A stretch of DNA of 64,000 bases from Streptomyces scabiei 87.22. GTDB lineage: Bacteria; Actinomycetota; Actinomycetes; Streptomycetales; Streptomycetaceae. The notes beneath the pieces were generated by a model that made no database searches, was not told the origin of the DNA, and was given only the letters and a program-made list of their open reading frames with translations. Positions 43,446-52,462 of this stretch are shown piece after piece. Within the stretch, counting starts at the first letter, position 1; every line of letters starts with the position of its first letter. Where the stretch lies: the NCBI RefSeq assembly GCF_000091305.1, contig NC_013929.1, forward strand, positions 8,742,001-8,806,000, given 5' to 3'. The translations under genes and the position numbers were made by a program.

Positions 43446-44993
43446 ATGTCTGCCCCGCTGCCGTCGCCGCTGCTCGCTCTGCGGGGCATCGGCAAGTCGT
43501 TCCTCGGCGTGCGGGTGCTCGACGGCGTCGACCTCCAGGTCCGGCCGGGCGAGGTGCACGCCGTCGTCGGCGAGAACGGCGCCGGCAAGTCCACGCTCAT
43601 GAAGGTGGTGTCCGGCGTCCACCAGCCCGACGAGGGAACGGTCGAGTTCGCCGGCGCACGGCGGACGTTCCGCAGCCCGCGTGAGGCCCAACAGGCCGGT
43701 ATCGGCATCGTCCACCAGGAGCTGACGCTCCTGCCCGAGCGCACCGTGGCGGAGAACGTCTGGCTGGGCCGCGAGCCTCTGCGTCGCGGGCTCGTCGACC
43801 GCAGAGCCATGCACAGCCGCACCGCGGGGCTCCTCGCCTCGATCGGGGAGGAGTCCTTACCGCCCGACACACGCGTGGGACGACTCGGCGTGGCGCACCG
43901 ACAGGTGGTCGAGATCGTCAAGGCGCTCGCCCTCGACGCACGGCTGCTCATCATGGACGAGCCCACCGCCGCTCTCGCCGACCACGAGGTCGACCAGCTC
44001 TACGCGCTCGTACGGCGGCTGCAGGGGCACGGGATGGGCGTGCTGTACGTCTCGCACCGCCTCAAGGAGGTCTTCGACCTGTCCGGCCGGATCACGGTGC
44101 TCAAGGACGGCCGGGCGGTGGCCACCCTGGACACGGCGGACACCAGCGCCGACCGGCTCGTGCGCCACATGGTCGGCCGTGAGCTGCCGAGCCACCGTCC
44201 CGACCGGGCGACGCCGCGGGAGCCGGGCCCGGTGCGACTGACCGTCCGGGGCGGAGGCAACCGGAAGCTGCGCGGCATCGACCTGCGGCTGCGCGCCGGC
44301 GAGGTGCTCGGGGTCGGCGGGCTGCAGGGCTCCGGCCGGTCGGCGTTGGCCCGCGCACTGTTCGGCGCCGTCCCGTTCGGCACCGGCGAGGTGGCCGTCG
44401 ACGGAACCCCGGTGCGGCTGCGCTCGCCCCGCGCCGCGGTGCGGGCCGGGATCGCCTACGTCTCCGAGGACCGCAAGGGCGAAGGGATCGTCGCCGGGCA
44501 GTCGGTGCTCGACAACGCGCTGTTGGCCGTCCGAGCCGTCCGAGCCGTCCGAGCCGTCCGCCCTGGCAAGGTCGGACGCGGTGCCCGCGCCCGCCGCGGT
44601 GCCCGGACCGCGCGCGTCCGGGAGTTGCTCGCGGCCGTCGAACTGCGCGCCGCGCGGGAGGACCAGGAGATCCGTTTCCTGTCCGGGGGCAACCAGCAGA
44701 AGGTCGTGCTGGCCAGGTGGCTCGCGCTCGCCCCGAGGATCCTGCTCCTCGACGAGCCGACCCGGGGCATCGACGTGGGCGCGAGGTCGGCGATCCACGA
44801 GCTCGTCCGCCGGCTGGCCCGCGACGGCGCCGCCGTGCTGATGGTCTCCTCCGAGCTGCCCGAACTGCTCGGCATGAGCGACCGGATCATCGTCATGCGC
44901 GACGGCCGCATCGCCGGTGAGCTGCCCGCCGGCGCGACGGAGGAGGATGTCGTCGCCCTGGCGGTCGGCACCGCGCGGGAGGCGGCCGGATGA
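43446..44993 (+). CDS. Ribose/xylose-type sugar ABC transporter ATPase (two ATPase domains)
   Basis: The ATG at 43446 (GAGG about 9 bases upstream) gives 515 residues; an in-frame ATG at 43428 is possible. It has the RbsA/XylG tandem-ATPase layout. The first domain shows Walker A GENGAGKST, a degenerate signature LGVAHRQVVEIVKAL and Walker B LLIMDEPTAAL. The second has the typical weakened P-loop GLQGSGRSALA, signature LSGGNQQKVVLARW and Walker B ILLLDEPTRGIDVG. A four-fold 9-bp repeat adds AVRAVRAVR to the second domain. It energises uptake through the two permeases that follow. The next gene overlaps by 4 bases. Confidence 0.9.
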   Translation: MSAPLPSPLLALRGIGKSFLGVRVLDGVDLQVRPGEVHAVVGENGAGKSTLMKVVSGVHQPDEGTVEFAGARRTFRSPREAQQAGIGIVHQELTLLPERTVAENVWLGREPLRRGLVDRRAMHSRTAGLLASIGEESLPPDTRVGRLGVAHRQVVEIVKALALDARLLIMDEPTAALADHEVDQLYALVRRLQGHGMGVLYVSHRLKEVFDLSGRITVLKDGRAVATLDTADTSADRLVRHMVGRELPSHRPDRATPREPGPVRLTVRGGGNRKLRGIDLRLRAGEVLGVGGLQGSGRSALARALFGAVPFGTGEVAVDGTPVRLRSPRAAVRAGIAYVSEDRKGEGIVAGQSVLDNALLAVRAVRAVRAVRPGKVGRGARARRGARTARVRELLAAVELRAAREDQEIRFLSGGNQQKVVLARWLALAPRILLLDEPTRGIDVGARSAIHELVRRLARDGAAVLMVSSELPELLGMSDRIIVMRDGRIAGELPAGATEEDVVALAVGTAREAAG

Positions 44994-45961
44994 GCGGCAC
45001 GCTGTCCCCGCCGGCCCGGTGGACCCCGCCCGGTGTGTTCGTCGCCCTGGCCCTCACCCTGGCGGTCGGCTGGCTCGTCGTCACGGTCGACGGCGGCCGG
45101 CTGTTCAGTCTGCCGACGACGGTGAGCCTGCTGCACGTCGCCGCCGGTCTGGGCCTCGTCGCGGTCGGCCAGACGCTGGTCGTCGTCGGGGGCTCGCTGG
45201 ACCTGTCCGTGGCGTACACGGTCAGCCTGAGTACCCTCGTCGCCGCCGAGACCATGGCCGGTGACGACGCCGCGCTGCTGCCGGCGACGGCGTTGACGCT
45301 CGCCGTCAGCGCCACGATCGGCCTCGTCAACGGCCTGCTCGTCACCCTGGCGCGGATCAACCCCTTCATCGCGACCGTCGGCGTCGGACTGCTGCTGAAG
45401 GGATACCTCGACAACGGGTACGACGGGCCGGCCGGCAAGACCGCACCCGCCCTGGTGCAGGGCCTGGGGTACCAGCGCGTCGGCCCGGTGCCGCTGGCGT
45501 TCCTGCTGCTGCTCGCCGTCGCCGCCGCGGCCTGGTTCGTGCTCGCGCGCACCCGCTTCGGCCACCATCTGTTCGCCGTCGGCGGTGACCCGGAGGTCGC
45601 CCGGCTCTCCGGCGTGCGCACCGGCCGGGTCCTCGTCACCGCCCATGTGCTGTGCGCCCTCTGCGCCGGCCTCGCCGGCGTCTATCTCGCCGGCCGGCTC
45701 GGCGCCGGCGCACCCAGGGTGGGCACCGAGGGACTGTACGACCTGGAATCGATCGCCGCTGTGGTGCTCGGCGGCACCGCCCTGGCCGGCGGGCGCGGCG
45801 GCGTCGTCGGCACGGTCGGCGGCGTGCTGCTGCTCGCGAGCATCGACGCCGTCTTCAACCAGCTCGACGTCGACGTGTTCTTCAAGCAGGTGATCCGCGG
45901 CGTGGTCATCATCGCGGCGGTCGCCGTCTACGCCCGCCGGGCGATGCGGAAGGCGTCCTAG
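44990..45961 (+). CDS. Sugar ABC transporter permease (RbsC-like), first
   Basis: A 323-residue polytopic membrane protein with the BPD_transp_2 pattern: GLGLVAVGQTLVVVGGSLDLSVAYTVSL, NGLLVTLARINPFIATVGVGLL and the late VVLGGTALAGGRGGVVGTVGGVLLL. About 8-10 helices. It forms half of the channel of a ribose-class sugar importer with the second permease. Its start overlaps the ATPase stop (ATGA) and one base separates it from the next start. Confidence 0.9.
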   Translation: MSGTLSPPARWTPPGVFVALALTLAVGWLVVTVDGGRLFSLPTTVSLLHVAAGLGLVAVGQTLVVVGGSLDLSVAYTVSLSTLVAAETMAGDDAALLPATALTLAVSATIGLVNGLLVTLARINPFIATVGVGLLLKGYLDNGYDGPAGKTAPALVQGLGYQRVGPVPLAFLLLLAVAAAAWFVLARTRFGHHLFAVGGDPEVARLSGVRTGRVLVTAHVLCALCAGLAGVYLAGRLGAGAPRVGTEGLYDLESIAAVVLGGTALAGGRGGVVGTVGGVLLLASIDAVFNQLDVDVFFKQVIRGVVIIAAVAVYARRAMRKAS

Positions 45962-45962
45962 C

Positions 45963-46934
45963 ATGCGGATCGCGCGCCCACGGCGGCTCCCCGGGTTCCG
46001 CTCCGGCGGTCTCGCACCGATCGTCGTGATCCTGGCGGTCCTGCTGGTGCTGCTGAGCGCCCGCCAACCGGACTTCTTCTCGCCACCGTCGCTGATGTCG
46101 TTCCTCGGTCGCTCCGCCCCGATCGTCCTGCTCGCCGCCGGCCAGTACTTCGTGATCGTCTCCGGCGAGCTGGACCTGTCCGTCGGCTCCCTGGTCACCG
46201 CGCAGGTGGTCGTCGCCGCCCGGCTGATCGACGGCGATCCGTCGGCCGGCTGGCCCGTCGTCGTGCTCCTGCTCGCGTTCGGCGTCGTCGTCGGTCTCGT
46301 CAACGGCCTCGTCACCACGTGGCTGCGCGTGCCGTCGTTCATCACGACCCTCGGGATGTTCCTGATCCTCGTCGGTGCCGTGTACCTGTGGTCCGACGGT
46401 GCCCCGAAGGGCGGCCTCTCCGAGGAGTTCCGCCGGCTCGGCCGGTCGGGCTACGAGAACGTGCCCGTGCTGGGCCGGATCCCGTACGCCCTTCTCGTCC
46501 TGCTGGCGGCGGCAGCTCTGGCGCTGGCGCTGGCGCGTTCGGACTTCGGCCGCACCCTGGTCGCCGTCGGCGGCAACCCGCGGACCGCCGAGCTGAGCGG
46601 CGTGCGCGTGGGGCGCGCCAGGACCATGGCGTTCGTCCTCAGCGGACTCGCCGCCACGCTCGCCGCGGTGCTCATCGGCGGGTACGGCGGAGTGTCGTTC
46701 CAGGCCGGTGCCGGCCTGGAGTTCGGCGCGATCACCGCGGCGGTCCTCGGTGGTGTCGCCCTGGGCGGGGGCCGGGGTTCGGTCGTCGGCGCGATGCTGG
46801 GCGCGCTGACCCTCGAGACGCTCTTCACGCTCATGAACTTCTACGGCGTCTCCGGCGCCCTCGAACCGGCCGTCCAGGGCGCGATCATCCTGCTCGCCGT
46901 GGCGGCGGCGTCCTTCCGTGTCCCGTCCAGATGA
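45963..46934 (+). CDS. Sugar ABC transporter permease (RbsC-like), second
   Basis: A 323-residue membrane protein of the same family: APIVLLAAGQYFVIVSGELDLSVGSL, GLVNGLVTTWLRVPSFITTLGM, and AVLGGVALGGGRGSVVGAM with LETLFTLMNF. Having two different RbsC-type permeases implies a heterodimeric channel. The fourth gene of the operon, the binding protein, starts 10 bases later. Confidence 0.9.
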   Translation: MRIARPRRLPGFRSGGLAPIVVILAVLLVLLSARQPDFFSPPSLMSFLGRSAPIVLLAAGQYFVIVSGELDLSVGSLVTAQVVVAARLIDGDPSAGWPVVVLLLAFGVVVGLVNGLVTTWLRVPSFITTLGMFLILVGAVYLWSDGAPKGGLSEEFRRLGRSGYENVPVLGRIPYALLVLLAAAALALALARSDFGRTLVAVGGNPRTAELSGVRVGRARTMAFVLSGLAATLAAVLIGGYGGVSFQAGAGLEFGAITAAVLGGVALGGGRGSVVGAMLGALTLETLFTLMNFYGVSGALEPAVQGAIILLAVAAASFRVPSR

Positions 46935-46944
46935 AGGGGATCCA

Positions 46945-48141
46945 GTGAGGCATTCCATGACGGTGCTGGCCGTGAGCACCCTACTGGTGCTGGCCGGCTG
47001 CGCCACCGACGAGCCCACCACCGGCGCATCGGGTTCCCCCTCCGCGGGCACGGGATCCGGCACCGGATCGGGCACCGGGAAGCAGTCGAAGTTCTTCGTG
47101 CGGGCCGACTACGACCAGCAGCTCGCGCTCCTGGACACCGCACCCACCGGGCCCGCCGGCAAGCCCTGGGAGCAGGCGCTCGACCCGGCGATGGTGAAGA
47201 CCGCGAAGTACAGGAAGCCCGGACCGCACAAGATCTGCTTCTCCAACGCCGGGCTGAACAACCCCTGGCGCCAGGTCGGTTTCAAGACCATGCAGGCCGA
47301 GGTCGACACCCACCGCGACCGGATCTCCGCGTTCGTCCACACCGACGCCGAAGGCAAGGACCAGAAGCAGATCGCCGACATCAACGACCTGCTCGGCAAG
47401 GGCTGTGACGCGCTCATCGTCTCGCCGAACACCACCGCGACGCTCACCCCGGCCGTGGAGGCCGCCTGCCGAAGCGGCCTGCCGGTCGTCGTCTTCGACC
47501 GCGGCGTCGACACGACCTGCCCGGTGACGTTCATCAACCCGATCGGCGGCTACGGATTCGGCCACGTCGCGGCGGAGTTCGTCACCCGGAAGATGAAGCG
47601 GGGCGGCAGGGTCCTCGCGCTGCGCATCCTGCCGGGCGTCGACGTGCTGGAGACCCGCTGGTCCGCGGCGAAGGTCGCGTTCGACAAGGCGGGCGTCGAC
47701 GTCGTCGGCGTCGAGTTCACCGACGGCGACCCGGCCAGGACCAAGAAGATCGTCAACGACTACATCCAGCGGTACGGCACGATCGACGGCGTCTGGATGG
47801 ACGCCGGGGCCGTCGCGGGCGCGGCGGTCGAGGCGTTCGAGGACGCGGGCAAGCCCGTGCCGCCGATCAACGGCGAGGACCAGCTCGACTTCCTGAAGCT
47901 GTGGAAGGACAGGAAACTCACGGCGATCGCCCCGACCTACCCCACCTACCAGTGGCGCACCCCGGTGATCGCCGCGCTGAGGATTCTCGACGGCGAGCAG
48001 GTGCCGAACCCGTGGAAGCTGCCACAGCCGACCATCACCCAGGACAACCTGGACGAGTACGTCGACCCCACCATGCCGCCGCTGCACTACGCGATGTGCG
48101 GCTGCACCGACCTGCCCGGCTACCCGAAGCGCTGGAAGTAG
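46945..48141 (+). CDS. Sugar ABC transporter substrate-binding lipoprotein
   Basis: The GTG at 46945 follows AAGGGGATCCA and gives 398 residues (an ATG at 46957 is an alternative). The lipobox LLVLAGC is near residue 20, then a Gly/Ser/Thr linker. The binding domain has KICFSNAGLNNPWRQVGFKT, SPNTTATLTPAVEAACRSG, VVFDRGVDTTCPVTF and GVWMDAGAVAGAAVEAF, the type 1 periplasmic-binding-protein pattern of RbsB-like proteins. It is anchored outside the membrane and delivers the sugar to the two permeases. The ligand is not evident; the locus suggests a pentose, or a keto or rare sugar. Confidence 0.9.
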   Translation: MRHSMTVLAVSTLLVLAGCATDEPTTGASGSPSAGTGSGTGSGTGKQSKFFVRADYDQQLALLDTAPTGPAGKPWEQALDPAMVKTAKYRKPGPHKICFSNAGLNNPWRQVGFKTMQAEVDTHRDRISAFVHTDAEGKDQKQIADINDLLGKGCDALIVSPNTTATLTPAVEAACRSGLPVVVFDRGVDTTCPVTFINPIGGYGFGHVAAEFVTRKMKRGGRVLALRILPGVDVLETRWSAAKVAFDKAGVDVVGVEFTDGDPARTKKIVNDYIQRYGTIDGVWMDAGAVAGAAVEAFEDAGKPVPPINGEDQLDFLKLWKDRKLTAIAPTYPTYQWRTPVIAALRILDGEQVPNPWKLPQPTITQDNLDEYVDPTMPPLHYAMCGCTDLPGYPKRWK

Positions 48142-48145
48142 TCCG

Positions 48146-49024
48146 GTGTACACCATCGGTGTCAACCCGTGGGTCTGGGCATCGCCGGTCGACGACGAGG
48201 CCCTGGCCGAACTGGTGCCGCGGATCGCCGCGTTCGGCTTCGACGCGGTCGAGCTGCCGATCGAGCACCCCGGCGACTGGGACCCGGCCCGCACGCGGGA
48301 CCTGCTGGCGGCGTACGGCCTGCGCGCGGCCGGCGTCTGCGCCGTCACCTCACCCGGACGTGACCTTGTCAACGCCCCGCCGGAGGCCGTCGCCTCGACC
48401 GTGGCGTACCTGAAGACGTGTGCGGACCAGGCGGCGGCCGTCGGCGCGCCCTGCGTCGGCGGTCCGGTCTACGCCTCGGTGGGGCGCACCTGGCGGATGT
48501 CACCGGCGGAGCGCGCGGCCTGCTACGCGGACGTCCGCCGCGCCCTGGGGCCGGTGGCCGACTACGCGGGGGAGCGGGGCGTGAGCATCGGCGTGGAGGC
48601 CCTCAACCGCTATGAGACGAGCGTCGTCAACACGGTCGCGCAGGCGGTGGAGCTGATCGACGGCCTGCCCGCGAACGTCGGTCTCATGATCGACACCTAT
48701 CACATGAACATCGAGGAGGCCGACCCCTACGAGGCGCTCGTCACGGCCGGTCCGCACCTCAAGCACGTCCAGGTCAGCGGGACCGACCGCGGCGCCCCGG
48801 GCGCCGACCACTTCGACTGGCCGCGCTTCCTCGCGGGCCTGGCCACGACCGGCTACGGCGGCGCGGTGTGCATCGAGTCGTTCACCGCGCAGAACGAGGC
48901 CATCGCCACCGCCGCCTCGATCTGGCGGCCGCTCGCCCCGACACAGGACACCCTCGCCCGTGACGGGCTGTCCTACCTCCGAACCGTCCTCCACGGACTG
49001 GACAACGCTCCCTCGACCGGGTGA
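48146..49024 (+). CDS. Ketose 3-epimerase-like sugar isomerase (TIM barrel)
   Basis: A 292-residue AP-endonuclease-2 family barrel starting at GTG 48146, four bases after the binding-protein stop. It carries the signature of D-tagatose/D-psicose 3-epimerases: IGVEALNRYETSVVNTV with Glu151, LMIDTYHMNIEE with Asp183, HVQVSG with His207, and CIESF with Glu244. These line up with the four Mn-binding residues of the known enzymes. The family interconverts ketoses at C3. As the last gene of the importer operon it probably converts the imported sugar into a metabolisable isomer; related 3-keto-sugar isomerases are an alternative. Confidence 0.82.
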   Translation: MYTIGVNPWVWASPVDDEALAELVPRIAAFGFDAVELPIEHPGDWDPARTRDLLAAYGLRAAGVCAVTSPGRDLVNAPPEAVASTVAYLKTCADQAAAVGAPCVGGPVYASVGRTWRMSPAERAACYADVRRALGPVADYAGERGVSIGVEALNRYETSVVNTVAQAVELIDGLPANVGLMIDTYHMNIEEADPYEALVTAGPHLKHVQVSGTDRGAPGADHFDWPRFLAGLATTGYGGAVCIESFTAQNEAIATAASIWRPLAPTQDTLARDGLSYLRTVLHGLDNAPSTG

Positions 49025-49092
49025 GGGGGTGCCTCCGGTACGCGAAAGACGTCCCACGCCCTCTGCACCGGGAACCGCCTTAAGGAGAAAAG

Positions 49093-51468
49093 GTGTTCAC
49101 AGCCCGCACGATACGAAGGCGGCTGCTCGCCGTAGCCGCCGCACTCGGTTCCGCCGCGACCGCCGTTGTGGCGTTCCCCGCGCCCGCGTCCGCGGCCGCA
49201 CACACCGTGTACGTCTCGCCTTCCGGCACCGGCACCGACTGTTCCGGCGCGCAGCCCTGTTCGCTGACGGCCGCGCAGGCGGCGGTGCGCTCGCTCAATG
49301 ACTCCATGTCGGACGACATCGTGGTGCAGTTGGCCGACGGTGTGTACCGGCTGGACCGACCCTTGCGGCTGACGGCGGAGGACTCCGGCACAGGCGGTCA
49401 CACGGTCGTGTGGCGGGCCGCCCCGTCGGCGCGTCCGGTGATCACCGGTGCCCGCGCGGTCACCGGCTGGTCGGTGGCCGATTCGGCCAAGAACATCTGG
49501 AAGGCCGAGGTGCCCGCCGGTCTCGACGCCCGGCAGCTCTATGTCGACGGCGCCGTCGCCACCCGGGCCCGCACACAGGTGAACAGGGCCGACTTCACCG
49601 CCACCAGCGCCGGAATGAGGTTCTCGGCCGGTGCGCTGAGCTATCTGAACAACCTGGCCGACCAGAGCCGGATCGAGGTGGAGAGCGTCAACTCCTTCAC
49701 CGACCGGTACTCGCCGGTGCAGAGCATCGGCGGGAACGTCGTCACGATGCAGCAGCCGGCGTGGAGCAACAACAACTTCGGCTACGACACCCTCATGAAG
49801 CCACACCGGGCCGGCCCGTTCTACCTGGCCAACGCGTACGAGTTCCTGGACTCGCCCGGCGAGTGGTACCTCGACCCCACGGCCGGAACCCTGTACTACA
49901 GGCCCCTGGCCGGGCAGAACATGAGCTCCGCCAGTGTGGAACTGCCGAGGCTGCAGTCGCTGGTGAACGTCGGCGGCACGTACGGCGAGCCGGCGCACCA
50001 CCTCACGTTCAGCGGGATCACCTTCACCGGGACGAGCTGGCTGGGCCCCAGCAGCGACCAGGGGTACGTGGACCAGCAGACCGGCGCGTACCTGGCCGGC
50101 GACTGGAGCCGGCCGGGTTTCGACTCCTGCCACAACGGCTGCACGCAGTTCGAGGCCGCCCGGCCGCACTGGCGGCAGATGCCGGCCGCCGTGCAGGTCT
50201 CCGCCGCCAACACCGTCACCTTCACCGACTCCCGGTTCGTCAACCTGGGCCAGACGGCCATCGGTATCGGCAACGACGCCAACGCGCACGCCAGCGGCGT
50301 CGGTCTGGGCGCCGCCGACATCACGGTGACCCGGTCGGAGATAGCCCGGAGTTCGGCCGGTGGCATCCTCGTGGGCGGCGTGCGCGCCGACGCCCACCAC
50401 CCCAGTGATCAGCGCATGGTCAACCGGGACATCACGATCAGCAACAACCGCATCCACGACCTCGGGGCGGACCACCGGGGCATCGTCTCCGTCCTGACCA
50501 CCTACGTCACGGGCAGCACCGTCGCCCAGAACGAGGTCTACAACATGCCGTACACCGGCATGTCGATCGGTTTCGGCTGGGGTGCCAACGACGCGGGCGG
50601 CAGCAACCACTATGCCAACCGCGGCCTGTACGACTACCAGCCGCGCTACACGACGCCGACCACCGCGTCCAACAACCGGCTCGTCGGCAACTACATCCAC
50701 GATGTCATGCAGCAGATGAACGACGGCGGCTGCATCTACACCCTCGGATGGAACCCGAGCGCGCTGATCAGCCGGAACCACTGCCTGCGGACCAACGGAC
50801 ACTTCGGGCTGTACTTCGACGAGGGCTCGAAGTACTACAAGGCCGACAACAACGTCTTCTCCAACACCGGTACATGGGCGACAGCCAACTACTGGGGTGG
50901 CGAGAACATGGGGAACTGGACCCTCACCAACAACTGGTCGACCAACGGCAGTACGAACGTGACCAACGGGGACCGCGGCAACGTGGTGTCCGGCAATGCC
51001 ACGGTCACCAACGGCAACTGGCCTTCCGGTGCCCAGGACGTGATGGCGTCCGCCGGACCGAAGGACACCACCCCGCCGCCGACGGCTCGGGAGATCGTGG
51101 GCGCGCAGTCGGGCCGCTGTCTGACCGTCCCCGGCGCCTCCACCACCAACGGCACCCAGACCCAACTCCAGGACTGCACCGGCACGGCCGGCCAGACCTG
51201 GACCTACACCACCGCCAGACAACTGACCGTCCCCGGCAACAAATGCCTCGACGCCAGCGGAAGCGGCACCACCAACGGCACCCCGGTCATCATCTGGGAC
51301 TGCAACGGCCAGAACAACCAACAGTGGAACGTCAACCCCAACGGCACCATCACCGGCGTCCAGTCCGGACTCTGCCTCGACGCCAACGCCGGCGGCACCG
51401 CCAACGGCACCCGAACCATCCTCTGGTCCTGCAACGGCGGCACCAACCAGCAGTGGGCACTGCGATAG
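49093..51468 (+). CDS. Secreted right-handed beta-helix protein with C-terminal CBM13
   Basis: GTG 49093 with AAGGAGAAAAG upstream gives 791 residues, with a Sec signal ending near APASAAAH. It opens with HTVYVSPSGTGTDCS, typical of pectate-lyase-fold proteins. The main body (to about residue 650) has repeated strand-turn units (SGITFTGTSW, VTRSEIARSSAGGI, ISNNRIHDLG, VGNYIHDVMQQMNDGGCIYT). The fold is shared by polysaccharide lyases, polygalacturonases and several GH families, and I cannot name the activity; GH-type debranching is as likely as pectin lysis. CBM13 occupies about 668-791. It lies 68 bases after the epimerase and may belong to the same unit. Confidence 0.82.
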   Translation: MFTARTIRRRLLAVAAALGSAATAVVAFPAPASAAAHTVYVSPSGTGTDCSGAQPCSLTAAQAAVRSLNDSMSDDIVVQLADGVYRLDRPLRLTAEDSGTGGHTVVWRAAPSARPVITGARAVTGWSVADSAKNIWKAEVPAGLDARQLYVDGAVATRARTQVNRADFTATSAGMRFSAGALSYLNNLADQSRIEVESVNSFTDRYSPVQSIGGNVVTMQQPAWSNNNFGYDTLMKPHRAGPFYLANAYEFLDSPGEWYLDPTAGTLYYRPLAGQNMSSASVELPRLQSLVNVGGTYGEPAHHLTFSGITFTGTSWLGPSSDQGYVDQQTGAYLAGDWSRPGFDSCHNGCTQFEAARPHWRQMPAAVQVSAANTVTFTDSRFVNLGQTAIGIGNDANAHASGVGLGAADITVTRSEIARSSAGGILVGGVRADAHHPSDQRMVNRDITISNNRIHDLGADHRGIVSVLTTYVTGSTVAQNEVYNMPYTGMSIGFGWGANDAGGSNHYANRGLYDYQPRYTTPTTASNNRLVGNYIHDVMQQMNDGGCIYTLGWNPSALISRNHCLRTNGHFGLYFDEGSKYYKADNNVFSNTGTWATANYWGGENMGNWTLTNNWSTNGSTNVTNGDRGNVVSGNATVTNGNWPSGAQDVMASAGPKDTTPPPTAREIVGAQSGRCLTVPGASTTNGTQTQLQDCTGTAGQTWTYTTARQLTVPGNKCLDASGSGTTNGTPVIIWDCNGQNNQQWNVNPNGTITGVQSGLCLDANAGGTANGTRTILWSCNGGTNQQWALR
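51097..51457 (+). repeat. CBM13 cassette nearly identical to 38655-39012 (inverted)
   Basis: The CBM13-coding 3' end of the beta-helix gene. It matches the GH54 cassette on the opposite strand nearly base for base, except a small region around the GGQNN/GGTNN codons. Confidence 0.85.
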
Positions 51469-51479
51469 CGGAGGTCGAC

Positions 51480-51514
51480 GCTCCTCCGCTGCTTCGGGCC
51501 AGGAGCGGAGGAGC
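51480..51514. terminator. Hairpin after the beta-helix gene
   Basis: Eleven-base arms GCTCCTCCGCT and AGCGGAGGAGC with a 13-base loop, 12 bases after the stop and between convergent genes. Confidence 0.75.
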
Positions 51515-51627
51515 GGCAGCCGGGCCCGAGTAGGTACGGCCTCCGCCGCGCCCCGGTGGATACACGGATCCGTGACCCGCGCCCCGACCGCAGCGCCCCC
51601 GCTCGCGGCAGGACCCCGCAGCCGCTT

Positions 51628-52398
51628 CTAACGCCGCAGCCGGGTCGGGTCGCCCGGCCCGCTGCGGCGCACCACCCACGCCTCGGTGATGTGGGTGAAC
51701 ATCGCCTCGGCCGCGCCCTGGGGGTCGTGCCCGGCGATCCGCTCGTAGATGCGCCGATGGCCCTGGTTGGACGCGACGCACAGGGCGCGGCCGGTCCGGC
51801 CCACGTAACGGTCGGAGTCGATGACCTGGCGCTCCAGCGAACGGACCACGGCACGGCCGATGCGGTTCCCCGACGCCTGCATGACGGTGTCGTGGAACGC
51901 CCTGTCCTCGTCGTGGTACGCAGCGGGGTCCTCGACGAGCTCGTCCATCCGCTCCACCAGACCGCACAGCCGGTCGATCACCTCGGCGTTCGCCAGGCGG
52001 GCGGCGACGTTGGCCATGTCGGACTCCAGCGCGCGGCGGGTCGCGACGAGGTGATCGAGGATGGCCAGGCTCTCGTCCTCGGCGATGGACGCGCCGAGGA
52101 CCAGTTCGTCGAGCATGTTCCACATCGCCGGCGGGGTGACCATGGTGCCGGCGCCTTGGCGGACCTGCACCAGCCCCTTCTCCTGAAGGATCTTCACCGC
52201 CTCGCGCACCACGGTGCGGCTGACCGAGAAGGTCGCGCACAGCACGGGCTCAGGGGGGAGGGGCGAACCGGACGGATGGACTCCACGGACGATCCGGTCC
52301 ACCAGCTCGGCCGTGACCGCGGCGGCGAGGTTCGCCGGGCGCCGACTCCAGGCAGGGCTCTCGGAGGCCCCTGCGGATGACTGCGGTACTGCCGTCAC
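51628..52398 (-). CDS. FadR-subfamily GntR transcriptional regulator
   Basis: A 256-residue protein from GTG 52398. The N-terminal winged helix (about 20-95) reads LAAAVTAELVDRIVRGVHPSGSPLPPE, then FSVSRTVVREAVKILQEKGLVQVRQGAGTMV. The C-terminal FCD all-helical domain has HLVATRRALESDMANVAARLA, EDRAFHDTVMQASGN and GHRRIYERI, where Asp and His residues usually bind metal and ligand. These regulators respond to organic acids or sugar acids. It is divergent from the CUT1 importer across a region with two direct repeats, and probably represses that operon and itself. Confidence 0.92.
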   Translation of the reverse strand: MTAVPQSSAGASESPAWSRRPANLAAAVTAELVDRIVRGVHPSGSPLPPEPVLCATFSVSRTVVREAVKILQEKGLVQVRQGAGTMVTPPAMWNMLDELVLGASIAEDESLAILDHLVATRRALESDMANVAARLANAEVIDRLCGLVERMDELVEDPAAYHDEDRAFHDTVMQASGNRIGRAVVRSLERQVIDSDRYVGRTGRALCVASNQGHRRIYERIAGHDPQGAAEAMFTHITEAWVVRRSGPGDPTRLRR

Positions 52399-52462
52399 GA
52401 CACCCCCCGGGACCCTGGCCGTGCCACGGATTCCGGGCCACTATACGGCATTCGGTTGACGT

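Noticed and set aside
38655..51457. Transposon bounded by inverted repeats
   Set aside because: The inverted repeats are CBM13 coding sequence inside two intact genes, and no transposase lies between them.
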